DNA of 64,000 nt from Colocasia esculenta (taxonomy: Eukaryota; Streptophyta; Magnoliopsida; Alismatales; Araceae): contig CM024759.1 in assembly GCA_014218235.1 (NCBI GenBank), positions 76,901,079 through 76,965,078 on the forward strand. Reading direction: 5' to 3'. This document shows, in pieces, positions 1 to 12,456 of the stretch. The stretch's first letter is position 1. The number at the start of each line of letters is the position of its first letter. Both the position numbers and the translations under genes were made by a program. Below the pieces are notes generated by a model, which saw only the letters and a list, made by a program, of their open reading frames with translations, was not told the origin of the DNA and did no database searches.

Positions 1-1479
1 ACTATCATCTGGGTTGGGGCCCCACATGGAAGCCTTTGGTGAGAAGCCATCAGGTTTGTTCATTGATATAGATAGATGAACAATCTCTTGCCTGATAGCA
101 TACATGATACAAGAGACATGCTACGCATTCCCAGAAAACACATTGGCTGACCTCTATCCATCTTCTGCATGCTTGTGGTCTTTATCTTGCATGCATTGTT
201 GGTGCATGGACCTTTGTTAGAGTAGCCAGAGATGGAACCCCTGGATTGAAAAATTGGAAGTCGTGGGGCTGAATTCCAGGTTCAGGTCTGAACCCATTGA
301 TTCTCACCTTGGTCATAATAGGAATCAGTGTCAACTTATTTTAGGGTCATTATACAGGCCAGTTACATTGATTAGGACTGACTGTTTTTTTAAAAGAAAA
401 TAAAACGTGAACTTTTTTATAGAAAGGAGACAAACTTATAAAATTTATCAAATTAAGACAATCTTAATGACTTTTAGAGGCTTAAGTCATAAAAGACTTC
501 AATCTAGTGAGATTAAGATCCTGAATCTGATGGTTTGATAAGGGTTTCAATGCTTTGAAATTGGAGTCTGTGATCAGGTTTGAATCTCACTTGAACTTGT
601 GAGATTATTTAACCACAATCTGAGCACTAATAGGTTGTATTTTTGTTTCGGGATTTTTGCAAAAATACCTTCTTAGTTTCATATATTTTTAATAACCTCA
701 CTACATTGTGTTACTTGCAAAATACATTGTATGTTGTTCTCTGTTAATGTTCCATTGAAATCTGTTATTTTACCCTAGCTAGCCTTTGGCCCAATTTGGA
801 AAAGTTCCAGACTCCAGAATACCCTTAATCTCTTATAAGCTCTTCTCTTTGTTCATCTTCTATTTTTATATCTTCCTCTCTCTATTGACATAATTTCCTG
901 TCAATTTCCTTTTTATAGGAGTGCTTATGTCTAAAAACTTAATTTTATGGGAATGGAATCAACATCTCAAGTGGATGTTAACTGCAAGGGCATCTTGATG
1001 CTAGATTGATATGAGAAGGTTATTGAAATAATTCTGTAAGTAAACCTGTAAGGAGGATCATCATCATCATGAACCTTGTCCCAATAAAAACCTGTAAGGA
1101 GGATATTTTTGCAAAAGCCCTTTTATTTTTAAAAAAAGTTAATGTAATGGAATTGGCAGAAACCAATCCCAAATCCCAAGCATTGAACCAGTTGGCCATT
1201 CTAGAAATAACTTGTGTTCTGATGCTTGCTTTCTTTTGTACATTTCTTTCCTTCCTATTTATGGTTATGCTGATCAATAGCATGTGGCATTTCAGTATTC
1301 AGTTGATCAATTTTCTGATTACTTCCAAGCAACTAATATGGATTTCTGCTTACGTCTGTATTTGCTTTTTTTGTTATTCTCTATAAGCTGTCTCATGTTC
1401 TTTCTCTCATACCAGGCACATTTATCTTGATTTTCTAGATTGAAATGCCAATGATAAATCTCTACTTTTTTCTCTGTAG
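1..1479. other. Upstream part of the OTU gene; no exon recognised
   Basis: The first exon I can place starts at 1480 and already lies inside a conserved protein, so the 5' exons and promoter must be here or beyond the window. I see no convincing exon. Positions 1-52 run open up to a GT and could be an exon end, but I cannot match them to the family. The small ORF at 1069-1386 is AT-rich and resembles nothing I know. Confidence 0.4.
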
Positions 1480-4400
1480 CTCCAACCTCGGGTGAATGGA
1501 GCAATCCCTGATTTGAACAATGCAACTTTAGATCATAAGAGGCTCTCAGAAAGGTTCCAACATGAAACTCTTTTTTTTTTTCCCACAGGATTTCATTCTT
1601 TATTACAGTTTACAGCCTTGTTTTTCCCAGCTAAACATATAATGTGATTTTTTTGTCTCCGCTGAGGAGCATTTTACTGTCTAAATTATGAACATGAAGT
1701 AAGGGCATGAAGGATCCTCTGCACCAATGTTGGACTAACTAATCTGTTGGAGGGTGCGTGAAGAAATCAAGAAAACTAAAAGCGAACATTGGATTTTTGT
1801 TAGTGGGAGTGATAAAACACAAACATAGGTTTTCTGAAAGGTTACATTTTATATCCATTATCCCTCTTTCTGGTATTACAGTAAAAGGAATTTCCAGGTG
1901 TCATATTTTGTATATGTAAAATAAAAAAGATTTGTCCTATGCAATCGATGCATACCTCAAGCTTATTGTGCATTCGACACATGGATACATATTTTTCTTT
2001 TCTTTCTCTGGAGAAGGTAGACGGCACTGCCCTTTTTTTACTGAAAAAAAAAACAAGGTATTACAGTCAGAAGAGGAGAGGTGAGGTTCCTCGACCTTTA
2101 AAGGAAAAGGTTGATGCACAGATATTTGTACCAGTAAACTTTGTTTTCCTAGACCATCCTTTAGGCATTTTCTCTCTGGGCTTCTGAGACTTATCACATC
2201 ATCTTCTCAAGGATATATTGTTCCCCTTTGTGTTTTGTGGCTTTGCTAAGTCCCATTTACAATTGTGTCTTCCTGTCTGTTCCAACGTTCATTATATTTG
2301 TTCTCAGGATCACTATTTTTGGTGATTTTTGAAGTCCATTCTAGGAGAAAAAATGTGCTGTATCTTTAACTGTTTCCTTGCATATGATGTATGCTTAATT
2401 TCTTCTTGCAAATCCTTGATGAAAAACTTACATGCATCTTGCCTAAGAAATGAGTGGTCAGAAAGAAATTTACTCTTTTTGTAGTTATCTCAATGTATCA
2501 ATGTGGACCGTATGATTTGTTGGTTTAGTGTTATATATTCAACATGGAGTTTGTTGAGTAGCAGAAATAACTTCTTCACAGTATATGTGGCTCACGTATA
2601 GTAGGAAATGATCTATCCTCTGATATGCTTGCATTTTTTGATAAATACATTATCTAGATATGTTTCATTTTAATTGATATGTTACTGCATATGTATTTAG
2701 TCATACTGAATAATGTAATGTGGATGGTACCTATATGGAGTCAGTGATTTGACCGCTTTTCACTTTGTATTTCTTGGTGCCATACCAGATTGACAACATA
2801 TGGTTTAGCTGAGTTGCAAATTGAAGGGGATGGAAATTGTCAGGTTTGTATCGGCATTGTTTTTGTAGGATGTCAAATTTAGTCAGCATGACTTTTGAAG
2901 AGTCCAGTCATGCTGACTGTTTAATAGAGCCTTCCACCCTAGGTTTGCATATTTGGTTTTGTAGATTCTATTACGTTCAGCAGTTATTCACTATGTTTTT
3001 CTAGATAGGTAATTAGGGAAACAAGATTGTCTTTTTCCTTACGTTTATCATTCTAAATCTACTTTAAATTGTATAGTTTTGGTTGCACAGTTTCGAGCCA
3101 TTGCAGATCAGCTGTTCAGGAACCCTGAATATCATAAGCATGTGAGGAAGGAAGTTGTGAAGCAGGCATGATTCTTTTGCTGCTGATAATTCTATTTTCT
3201 TTTTGCCATTTCCCATCTGAACTATCTTGCCTTGTTGAAGAGAATAGATAAAAATTACAAATGATGTTGTATGCATCTCCAGATGTTTATCTTTATGACT
3301 TTTTCTTTTGGTGGGGGGAGGGCTCTGTTGACTGGGCTTAATGGACTATGAGGTTGCTGAGCTTTATAATGGTATTGATTCCATAGAGATGGTGTCCTAA
3401 ATCATTATGGGATTTCATTGTAGCTACTTCACTTTTCTGCAACTTTCAATTATCATGCATGCTTGTTAACCTTAAATTCTTGTTATTCAAAATTTTATAA
3501 ACCCATTAAAATCCCTCGTGTCAGAGTGCCTTATCCAGTCTGGTCATAAACAACACAGGACTGGTTTGATATTTTTGGCCACAAGCTATTTTTGTTGAAC
3601 TTTATTTCTTTTATAAAAATTTTAAAAACTGAGGTAATCAAGCTACAGAGTGGAATGATTATGTGACCCTGCCATTTTGTTTACAAAATTATGAAGGTAA
3701 TCTATGTTCTTTCTCAGCAATAAAGAATAATCATATCCTAGGGTCGTACATATTTTTGTCACTGATCCCTTCCCTAGGTGTTGATTTTGAAAACATCTGT
3801 GCTTGCATTCTGGTCCTCTCCTTATTTTTTCATTCTGTCTTTCATGGTTGATGCTTACCAAAAGATCAAAACGGATAGCATGTCAGAATGGACTTGATCT
3901 TGTTTTTTTCTCCTCCAGCTGAAACATTTCCAGAAACTATATGAAGGCTATGTTCCGATGAGTTACAAAGGTTACCTGAAGAAGATGAAAAGGTTAGTCT
4001 GAAGTTTGCCGTTTGAATTGCATTGTTGAGGTGATTTAAATGGCCACATCATTATCTATTTACTAAAAGCTGTGATTTACTTTTAGACGTGGAGAGTGGG
4101 GTGACCATGTTACCTTGCAGGCAGCTGCAGATCGGGTATCCTACTGTTTTAAGTTTCCTACAGTTTTGTTGTGTATTCTTCCTTTTCTTTTATGATAACC
4201 TGTCATGTGTCTGATAAATATGCTCTTTCAGTTTAATTGGACAGGTCATAGATATTTATATGCAGGTGTATGCTAAGTCGGGTCTGATGTCAGTTAAAAT
4301 CATGCATCTCTCAAGTGAGTCAAATTTTATGAAAACAATGATTCCCAAAAAGGTGGAGAGCTCTATTTTAGCTGTTTCAAATAAGGTCTGAAATGGTCTA

Positions 4401-7400
4401 CTGTACAATGGTTTGAACTGCTGTAGTCGGTGGCACAGAAGAAACAAGAAAAGAAGAACTGGAACTGGAATCAGAATCCAGTCAAATTTTAATGTGTCAC
4501 TTTCTTGAAGTTGATGTTACTTGAATATTTGATGTTATCACAGTTCATTAAGCTAGCTACAAGTTTCAGTTATTTGTCATAGATGCTTTCATTGAGTTTG
4601 ACATTTTTACCTGCCATTTTGTGATAGGTTTTCTTTTATAGCTTATGAATTTCCATTTCTGTGCATTCATCTTCAACAGCATGACAGCATGTTGCTTATG
4701 ATGTTCATTGGCTCGTGACTTTTTACATAATAGTAACCTTGGGTTTCTTTCCTTGCAGTTTGGAGTGAAGATATGTCTGCTAACATCTTTTAGAGACACA
4801 TGCCTCATTGAAATTATACCCAAGGACCAAAATCCATCAAGGGGTACTCTCTATCTGTGTGTGTGTGTGTGTGTCTATGTGTGTGATGTTTTATTTATGT
4901 GCATTTGTGGGTGAACATTTGGAGAAACAGGTATTTGCACATGTGGAAATTTTGATACAGTGTAAGGAATAGTCCCACATCAAGTGGTGTCGAAAATAAG
5001 TCTAGAATATAATGTGGAGTCCTCCATTCATTACCCTAAGATTTTGAGTTGGATGGCACAATCTTATAAACTTTAGTATGGTGGTCTATGGTTATGATAT
5101 GGTCCATGCACACCCCGCATTTGTCTTAGTCCACATGACTGGGCCTAGGTTGGCCTGCATGTGAGGGGGTATTTAAATTTTAAAGAATGCTCCCAGATTA
5201 AGCGGGGACCAAATAAGTAAAGAATATAGTTTGGAGTCCCTCTCCCCTCATTAACATAATGTTTTAAGTTTGAACTTTGATTTGCCGATCCTTGAACTCA
5301 TTAAGACGGCCCTCCTCTTTTCTTTTGTCTGTCTTCATGAACTTAGCAATGGATTCACATATTCTTCATCCATGTCTTATCATCTTCAAATTGGTTTCGT
5401 GTACTAGATGAACCACTGACAATTAGCATAGTGGCCTTAGGAGCTTTATTTTTGCCTCTTAAATTTCCATTTGATGGACTTTAACTTTTTATATAGAAAG
5501 CTGCTTGTCAATTTTTCAATGTAGGTTCTCTTAATCTTGGACCATTGTAGATTCTAGCACTCCTTTTTTTGAAGCTGCTGCCTTCTGTCTTGCTCACATG
5601 GGAGTGCTGAAGCGTCCTATAATGCAAGCATTTTTTGATTATCCAGAGCTCATGAAGTAGGGTGTCTCTAGGTCATTCCTTCATGTTGATGATGAACTTG
5701 GGGAATGGTTTTATCTATCTTATTTGCCGTCAGGATTTTTTTTTGTCACCTCTTATTTCTTGATGCCCAATGGCTTTTTTCTATTGTTGAATTGTGTCAA
5801 TTTTTCCGAAGTATAGGTTCTTGATCTTCCCAAAGTAACCAGAATTATGTTAATGCTGACAATTTTCAGCATCGGATGTTCTTTTCCTCTCCATTACTGA
5901 ACTTTTTTCCCATTAATAATGAATCATAGCCTGTGTTCTGGTTAACTTAAAAAAAATTCTAGCACTCCTCTTAAACTAGGGCATCAATGTCCCTTTTACT
6001 TTCCCAAAGTAACCAGAATTGTGTCAAGTTTCCGAAGTATAGGCTTCTTGATACTTCCCAAGGACCCAAAGTAACTAGAATTATGTCAATGTTGACATTT
6101 TTCAGTATTGGATGTTCTTTTTACTCTCCATTACTGAACTTTCTTTTTCCATTAATAATGAATCATAGCCAGTGTTCTGCTTACCTTAAAAAAAATTCAA
6201 GCACTCCTCTTCAGCTGGGGCATCAATATCCCTATTGCTTTCAACTTGAACTTGTCACTTTGATGTCAGTGATGAGGAGTCTTTGTCATGAAAATTGTCT
6301 AATTGTCTCATAAAGAATGATCATTAGATGTCAGTTGTTCCAACTTGTAGTGCGGGTATCCAGCAGGTGAGGAGGATATGAATAGCACTAATATTGCCAC
6401 AGCAAAGAAAATCCCATATAATTACTCATCTAAAAGAAAAAAAGTGTTTCTTGAGCTGATTTACAAGTTTAAAGAAAAACATAGACTATTTATCTTGATT
6501 GGCATGAACACTTTCACTAGGAAGCTTCCTCTTCTGAAATATGTAATAGCTGTCAACCTGGTTTTGCTCACACTCTCATGAGACAATTAGGTGAACATTT
6601 TAATGATGCATGTTGTGCAGAGATTTTTATATCCTTATCTACAAGTTTAGTGACTATGGTAATATGGTGGCATGTTGGACCAGAAGAAGTCACTGGCCCT
6701 TGCTTTATTCTCATTCATATTGCCTGATTTGTGGTGTTAGAAAAATCTATTGGATTTGATAGTAGAATTGTGCCTATCATATGATTGGCGAATTTGCAAA
6801 TGCAATTACTGCTACTGGCTCTTTATCAGTCTTTCTAAAGACTTCTAGAATGGTAGAAGTGGATGTTATGAGAAATCAATCAATCTATATAGACAAAGGT
6901 TTTTTTTGACATGTATACCCCTGTTAAAACATAATTGGCTATAATCATTGGAAATGTCCATAATTCCCCTCCATAATGTCCCTTATCCATTGAAAGCGGT
7001 AAAATGTTCACTTTATCTTTTCAAAGGTGAAAGTGTCCAAATGAAATTTAATGGTCACTAAAACAAACAGTTAAGGATTATTCCAAACATATTTCATAGG
7101 TCCATCACGGCAGGCTATGGGAAGGTCTCCGGCGCAAATTTATGCTTGCACCAGGGGTATACAAGCAATACAAGTTTAAGGTGGACCATAACATAATTAT
7201 TGTTTTAACAGTGGTATATATTAAAAAAAACCCTAATACAAAAACAGCTTTTGTACACCTGAAGAAAAAGTTGGAGAGGCAAATATCTTGTTTATATGTA
7301 TGAGGACTTCTATTCAACTATGGTGTTGGTATTTATGATTTTTTTTCGGGAATTTTACATGAATAACCTTTTTGTACATAAAGGTGATAATAAATCGTAA

Positions 7401-8875
7401 TCACACGAAGACGCTCCTTAGAGAGATTAAATATCATGATCAGCTTTTCCCGATGTCTTGAATTCCCTCTGGACATATATATCCCTTCGACAATCAATTA
7501 TAGCACCTTTTCCCTTTAATGAGGGTATTCATCACGTTATGAATTTAAAAAGAATTCTTAGTAAATAAAGCTCTATGAAGGTTATTCACATCAATCTCTA
7601 TTGAAGTATTCATGCCAATGTCTATTTTCTTCACCTAGAAAAAGGTATTTGAATCATGGTACTGATTTTGTTGGAATATTGTTTTGCACAACTTAAGTAG
7701 AAACATGTATTTTGGATGTAAGGATTGAAGTCCATCTGATTTTTCCAGACAGGTCAACTGAGGCTTAGTGAGATTACATGTTGAGAAACGGGAGGATTGA
7801 ATAGCTGGATATTGATCAAAACTGCAGAAAATAAGAAATATTGCTGCATAAGTCATTTATTAGTGAGAATTGGAACTTAGGTTAGTTTATGTTGGCTTTA
7901 TGAGGGGTTGAATGCTTTCATCTTAAAGAAGAGAATGAAACTTGTGAAAGCTGTACACAAGGAGTGGCTTGGTGGTTAAGGCCCTCCATGTACACCTTAG
8001 TGTCCTAGGTTCAAATCTACCCCTCACCCCATATTACCTACCAAAAAAAACTTGTTGATGCTCACTTGTTGCTGTCAGGTGTCATTTGTCAGAAATTGTT
8101 CTCTAGCTTGCCCATGTTAATCCATTCCTTGCTCTGCATATGTGAAATTGGCTGCCAGTGTCATCTTCTCTTTATTACAGAAATTGTTATTCCTTGAACT
8201 GACTTATTACAGAAATTACATGCACAGTGTCCCTCTGTAATTTCTTCTTCTTTAAGATAGTTGACTTTTCTCTGGGTAGAAATTGAACAGAGGATTGCTA
8301 GTGCTCAAAACTACATCAGTAATATTGTCTTTTGTATTTATACTTGTATATTCTTCCTCCATTCTAATACAAACATGGTACTACCCAGTTGAAAAAAAAG
8401 TCTCTTGTATTTGTAAGCTTCTTAATATGTAAGGCTGGTAGCCAATCTCTGTAAATAAAGCATGAAACCTGAGAGGTTATTGTGGTGGACATGTATGCAG
8501 TGTTGTGCATCTACGATGCTTCTCACTCAAAATTTAATCCTTTGATAGATTTCACTATCAGATATAATTTTTCTTTTGGATCGTTTTAACTTGCTCCATT
8601 ATACTGGAATTAGTAGTCGGAGTCCATATGTTGATATTTCTCTATTTCTTCCTAATCTCTATTGATCATGCATCATCTCTTCCAGAGATCTGGCTCAGCT
8701 TTTGGAGTGAAGTACACTACAATTCACTGTATGCAGCTGATGGTAATTGTCAATTTTCTGACTTGATATTTAAGTATGTTCTAAACATACTGTTGTACCT
8801 TGAACAATTTCTGCATTTCTGCGCTATGCAGATGTTCCCACACGGGTGACCAAGAGAAAGCATTGGCTTTTCTAG
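1480..8875 (+). CDS. OTU-domain cysteine protease (plant deubiquitinase), 3' part, eight exons
   Basis: OTU proteases hydrolyse isopeptide bonds to remove ubiquitin from proteins. Exons placed by sequence and splice sites: 1480-1553, 2789-2843, 3091-3165, 3919-3992, 4087-4135, 4759-4843, 8686-8742, 8832-8875. They total 513 nt and join in one frame to give 170 residues and a TAG stop. The catalytic Cys lies in EGDGNCQFRAIADQLF, split by the intron at 2844-3090. The catalytic His lies in FWSEVHYNSLY (exon 7). The protein ends in TKRKHWLF, typical of the Arabidopsis OTU9-OTU12 group as I recall it. GEWGDHVTLQAAADRF and LLTSFRDTCLIEI are further conserved blocks. The catalytic residues are intact and no stop or frameshift is seen, so it looks functional. 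The N-terminus is outside what I can see. The intron after exon 3 has a GC donor; the intron before exon 7 is 3.8 kb. Confidence 0.9.
3166..3167 (+). other. Non-canonical GC splice donor in the OTU gene
   Basis: Exon 3 ends AAGCAG and the intron starts GCATGA. No GT nearby keeps both the conserved reading frame and the following exon (LKHFQKLYEGYVP). GC-AG introns are a known minor class of U2 introns with otherwise strong donor consensus, as here (AG before GC). Confidence 0.75.
4857..4875 (+). repeat. (GT)n microsatellite just inside the long OTU intron
   Basis: About nine GT dinucleotides directly follow the donor of the 4844-8685 intron, and further TG-rich sequence follows to ~4905. Confidence 0.85.
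4968..5275. repeat. Two diverged copies of an intronic repeat
   Basis: Segments 4968-5060 and 5185-5275 share an order of short blocks: a TCCCACAT/TCCCAGAT block, an AATAAGT block, TAGAATATA/AAGAATATA, GGAGTCC, then CATTA and GTTGG/GTTTGA. They look like old copies of the same dispersed element. Family not identified. Confidence 0.4.
5789..6245. repeat. Tandem duplication (~227 bp period) in the OTU intron
   Basis: Copy one begins GAATTGTGTCAA at 5789 and copy two GAATTGTGTCAA at 6016. Both then contain CCGAAGTATAGG, TTCCCAAAGTAACCAG or a close variant, CTCCATTACTGAACTTT and TTAATAATGAATCATAGCC in the same order. The copies differ by scattered substitutions and small indels, so the duplication is not recent. 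No coding content. Confidence 0.85.
7938..8055 (+). mobile_element. tRNA-derived SINE in the OTU intron
   Basis: The body (7946-8047) has an RNA polymerase III A-box-like TGGCTTGGTGG at 7965-7975 and a B-box-like GGTTCAAATCT at 8008-8018, 33 bp apart, and ends in a run of eight A. Flanking AAACTTGT at 7938-7945 and 8048-8055 is a plausible target duplication (the second copy overlaps the A tail). Box order, spacing, short size and A tail fit a plant tRNA-derived SINE rather than a tRNA gene, because no acceptor stem can be closed. Confidence 0.7.
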
Positions 8876-9486
8876 TGAGGGTCTTCAATAGAGCAAATGG
8901 ACCATACCTTTACCTGCCTGCTTCACTCTTTTGTAATTCATGGCTCTCATCTTCTCCAAAATCCTTGTATCACAGCAATTACTTAAAGGATCAGAAAGTT
9001 AAAACAATTCTAAACTACTACACCTCTTAAACGTGATATTAAGCTTAGTTTCTTTTGAGCTTCAATGTTTTCTTTTCTTAAAGCTTTGGGTTGCCTTGAA
9101 AGGTTGTGAATTTTGATTAACAAGTTTTTGGTTTGAGATAGCTGATGGATGGATGATTGGTCTTATGGAATCTTTCAGTCCTTGTCATGTATTTTCTTAG
9201 TTTGAATTGCCTTCGTCATCCTAGTGAGGGGTGACATGAGTTCACTGTACACGACTTTACAGGTACAAGTATGCCTATTTGAGAATTGTTTGAGACATCT
9301 AAGCAACATGTTGAGCATTTGAGGTTTCTCTGTTCACGCAGATGGATCACAGCTTCATTGTGAGCCTACAACGAGTTGTTTACAATTGTTTAGGGCACTT
9401 AGGGCAACAGACATTGTGTTAACGCTGATGGGTAAGGGACAATTGGCTTCCCATAGTTCACAAGAAGGAGAAAAGCTGTACAAGGG
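8876..9486 (+). other. 3' flank of the OTU gene up to the retrotransposon insertion
   Basis: This holds the 3' UTR and whatever downstream sequence remains before the LTR element. I see no clear AATAAA signal and no other gene. The last five bases (AAGGG, 9482-9486) are the target duplication of element A; the host sequence resumes at 33780. Confidence 0.6.
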
Positions 9487-10792
9487 TGTTTAGCACGTGA
9501 AGAATTTTGAGTCGACGTTTTATTTACATCGAGGAGAACCGAACACCTTTGATACATGGCTAGACCTGATTGTCGAAAACATATTATGGGTGAGAAAGGC
9601 CTCCCTTCGCATCGGGTTCATCTCCCCATGTGGAATTACGGTCATTTCGTCAACGTATTCATCCACATTGGAGCTGCTTTAGAAATATTTGTCAAGATGG
9701 GGACCTATTTATCATGTTTCCCCATTTTTTTTTTGGACTGTTTCATAGAGATGCCCATTTAAATGGGGACTGATTAGCCTCATTCTTCATGAATTGAGGG
9801 CTGATTTATAATTTCACAACCAAAAATATGGACTGATTCATCATTCCCTTCATTTCTAGGGTTGATTCGTGATTTTATCCCAAAATGAGAGTGATTCATC
9901 GTTCCCCACATTCTAGGGACTGATCTGCAATTTCACCCCAAAAAATGAGGACTGATTCGCAAATCTCCCTTGAAATGGGGACTGATATATAAATTTTCCT
10001 TTATTCATGGACTAGCATGCAAAATCCCCCCTTAAAACATGGACTGATACACAATTTTTCCGTATTGGGGACTGGTTCACAATTTATGGCCACATGAGGG
10101 TTAATTTGCAATTTTTTGATAGGGAGGGTTATTTTGTATTTTTTCGGGCCCGTATCCCTTTAGGACATCATTTCTGATTTTTCAGAAATTTTCTAACATT
10201 TATCAATGTGTAAGAATTGACTGATTTGAAATAACCGATTTTTTGGTCATTCGTATAAATAAAAATAATTCAGGTTTTTTTTTGTAACTTTTCTTAAGAA
10301 TAGGGGTGGCCTTATAAATTTTTTTTCTTCCTTTCTGAGCCTTCAGAATTTTTAGAAATGGCCTTGACATCCCTTTACGCAGGGAGCATTAAATTCAGAA
10401 GGTTTCCCTGTTTTGGTCATTTATGCAAATAAAAAAGATACACAGGTTCTTTTGTAATTTCCTCGTGCAGAAAATAATGCTATGCCCAAGCATATTACGT
10501 GAATCATCTCATTTATTTGTTTCTTTTTGTAGAACAGTCCATAGAGTCCTTCTAAACTTGTGAGGACTTTACATAACATGTACTTGCCTAAACAAAAAAA
10601 TGGCAAGTTTTCGGTCTTCAGCCTTGTATGAAACAGGCAAGGCAGCAGCGCATAGAACTGTTCAAAACAAGAGGGGGATTTCTGAACTGTTGGAGATTTT
10701 TGAGCTCTTGGAGTCTTCTTCCTTGGAGCTTTCCTGGTGCTTGGAACTTCTTCCTTCTCGTGGGCTTCCTTTTCTTGGAGCATTGGGGTTCC

Positions 10793-10798
10793 TTTATA
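10793..10798 (-). promoter_or_regulatory. TATA box in left LTR of element A
   Basis: Minus strand CCCCTATAAAGG. The equivalent site in the right LTR is at 32435-32440. It lies downstream (minus sense) of the hairpin array, as expected for a U3 promoter. Confidence 0.6.
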
Positions 10799-10939
10799 GG
10801 GGTTGAGCAAGGGGTGGATATCCCCGGAGTTTTGTCCCATCGGAGACGAAGCCACCGGAGTCGAGCCCACGGAGATGGAGCCCATCGGGTATGCTTTATT
10901 TCTGTCATGTATATATTTATTTTTCTTTTCTGCCAGAAT

Positions 10940-11300
10940 ATTAAACAGAGCACAGGTGGGAGTCCCACCGGGATTGCGGGACCACAAGGGCACCGGTGGG
11001 ACTCCCACCGGGCGCACAACCCCGGTGGGGCTCCCACAGGGCGCGAGACACGTGGGGGCCCACCGGGTGCGCGCGGCCCCGGTGGGACCTCCACCGGTGT
11101 GCGCAGCACCGGGGGTGCCCCCACCGGGTGCGCGCGGCCCCGTGGGGACCTCCACCGGGTGCCAGCGACCGGTGGTGTCCCCACCCGGTGCGCGGCCCCT
11201 GGTGGGGCCTCCACTGAGCGCGCAGCCCCGGTGGGGTCCACCGAGTGTGGCAGCCCTGGCGCGGCTCCGATGGGGCCTCCACCGGTGTCGATACCCGTAA
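10940..11300. repeat. GC-rich hairpin-module array in left LTR of element A
   Basis: Alternating CCCACCGG and CCGGTGGG blocks. One clean unit pairs CCCACCGG (11004-11011) with CCGGTGGG (11022-11029) over a 10-nt loop; others are less perfect. Open frames on both strands here (proline/glycine/alanine-rich) are by-products of the repeats. Confidence 0.85.
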
Positions 11301-12035
11301 AACCTGATGGGGGTCCCATCGGGGCATCTCAGCGGGAGATTCTTTATCAATTCCTGACCGTGTCATTTCATCACGTGGGGCTTTCTTCTTTGTCGTGTGA
11401 GAGGTGGATTTTGGCCACCATTTTCGATTGCTGACATGGGTATTTGACCGGACCCCCGCACACTTAAAAAAAATGAATGCCACATAGGGCGCCTTCCATG
11501 GGATATCCTGGGTCATTAAATTTCGTTTCCCGGCATTGGCTCTGATTCCGGACACACCGGAAACGTGGGTTGACTGATTTCTGTTCTTGGTCAATCGGGA
11601 GATTTTTCTAACACTCCGAAATACACAGAAAGTATTTCTTTTCTGTATCTACTTTATTCAAAAAATCCAAAACAAGTGATTTCATTTCATTCGCTCGTTC
11701 TGAAATTTTGAATAAATAACTTTAAGGGTTATTCTTTACCTGGGACTCGGATAAATATTGATCAGCGGATATTTTATTCGAAACACCGGGGTTATGTGGT
11801 TTCAGCCCCAACTTGATTCGAGATGACTCCCCTTCAATATTCAAACATGCGCAGAATTTGAAAATTCAGAACACATGATTTTCTGTCTTTCATTCGTCCC
11901 GAAATTTCTGGATAAATAAATTTGAGGGTTGTTTTTATCCGGACTTCCGGAAAAATATTTTTTTTCTCCTCCTATACTTGCTTTAAATATTGAAAACAAG
12001 TATTTTTGGCATGAGGACAAAATTTTCATTCAACA

Positions 12036-12048
12036 AATGCCCCCCCAC
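12036..12048 (-). other. Polypurine tract of element A
   Basis: The minus strand reads GTGGGGGGGCATT directly before the TGTTGAATG start of the 3' LTR. This is the expected position for the plus-strand DNA primer. Confidence 0.75.
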
Positions 12049-12160
12049 GGGCTGCTTGTCGGACATGACGGCGAGCGGCCCGTGCCTTTTCTTTCCTCAT
12101 CCATTTGTGAAGCATTGTCTCCTTCGGCCATATGGTTGCTGTTATATGATGATCTTTCAT

Positions 12161-12456
12161 CTATGATATTTCTTCTCTTTCCATGAGATTGTTCTAATTA
12201 TCTCAGCATATTTGGCTTTGCTTTTCTTTATGCAGATCGAGAGATGCCTCGCCGTCAAAGGGCGGTTGACGGAGGGCGTGGCCAAGTTGGGGCTTCCATG
12301 TTGACCCGCTATGATATTTCTTCTCTTTCCATGAGATTGTTCTAATTATCTCAGCATATTTGGCTTTGCTTTTCTTTATGCAGATCGAGAGATGCCTCGC
12401 CGTCAAAGGGCGGTTGACGGAGGGCGTGGCCAAGTTGGGGCTTCCATGTTGACCCG
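12161..12456 (+). repeat. Perfect or near-perfect 148-bp tandem duplication over the PMD start
   Basis: 12161-12308 is repeated at 12309-12456. The unit contains a TTTATGCAG-type splice acceptor and the ATG of the PMD frame (12244 and 12392). Only the second ATG leads into the long frame; the first is followed by a second acceptor-like site inside the repeat. Confidence 0.95.

Larger units (their letters stand above)
9487..12035 (-). repeat. Left LTR of element A (3' LTR in coding sense)
   Basis: 2549 bp, bounded outside by AAGGG and inside by the polypurine tract. It lacks about 143 bp that the right LTR has near its TG end (between GAAGAATTT and TGAGTCGACG). It contains a GC-rich hairpin array (10940-11300) and a minus-strand TATA box. 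Apart from indels it is very similar to the right copy, so the insertion is not ancient. Confidence 0.95.

Noticed and set aside
7961..8030. tRNA gene
   Set aside because: A and B boxes are present, but no acceptor stem or proper anticodon arm; A tail and flanking duplication fit a SINE.
8733..8762. ADGNCQFSD in the read-through of OTU exon 7, like the catalytic Cys loop DGNCQF
   Set aside because: The GT of the donor lies inside it and the true Cys loop is at 2829-3100; the exon 7-8 junction restores the conserved C-terminus. Coincidence.
10421..11434. Long ORFs on both strands in the left LTR (also 32132-33167 in the right)
   Set aside because: Low-complexity proline/glycine/alanine frames caused by the GC hairpin repeats, present on both strands; no domain.
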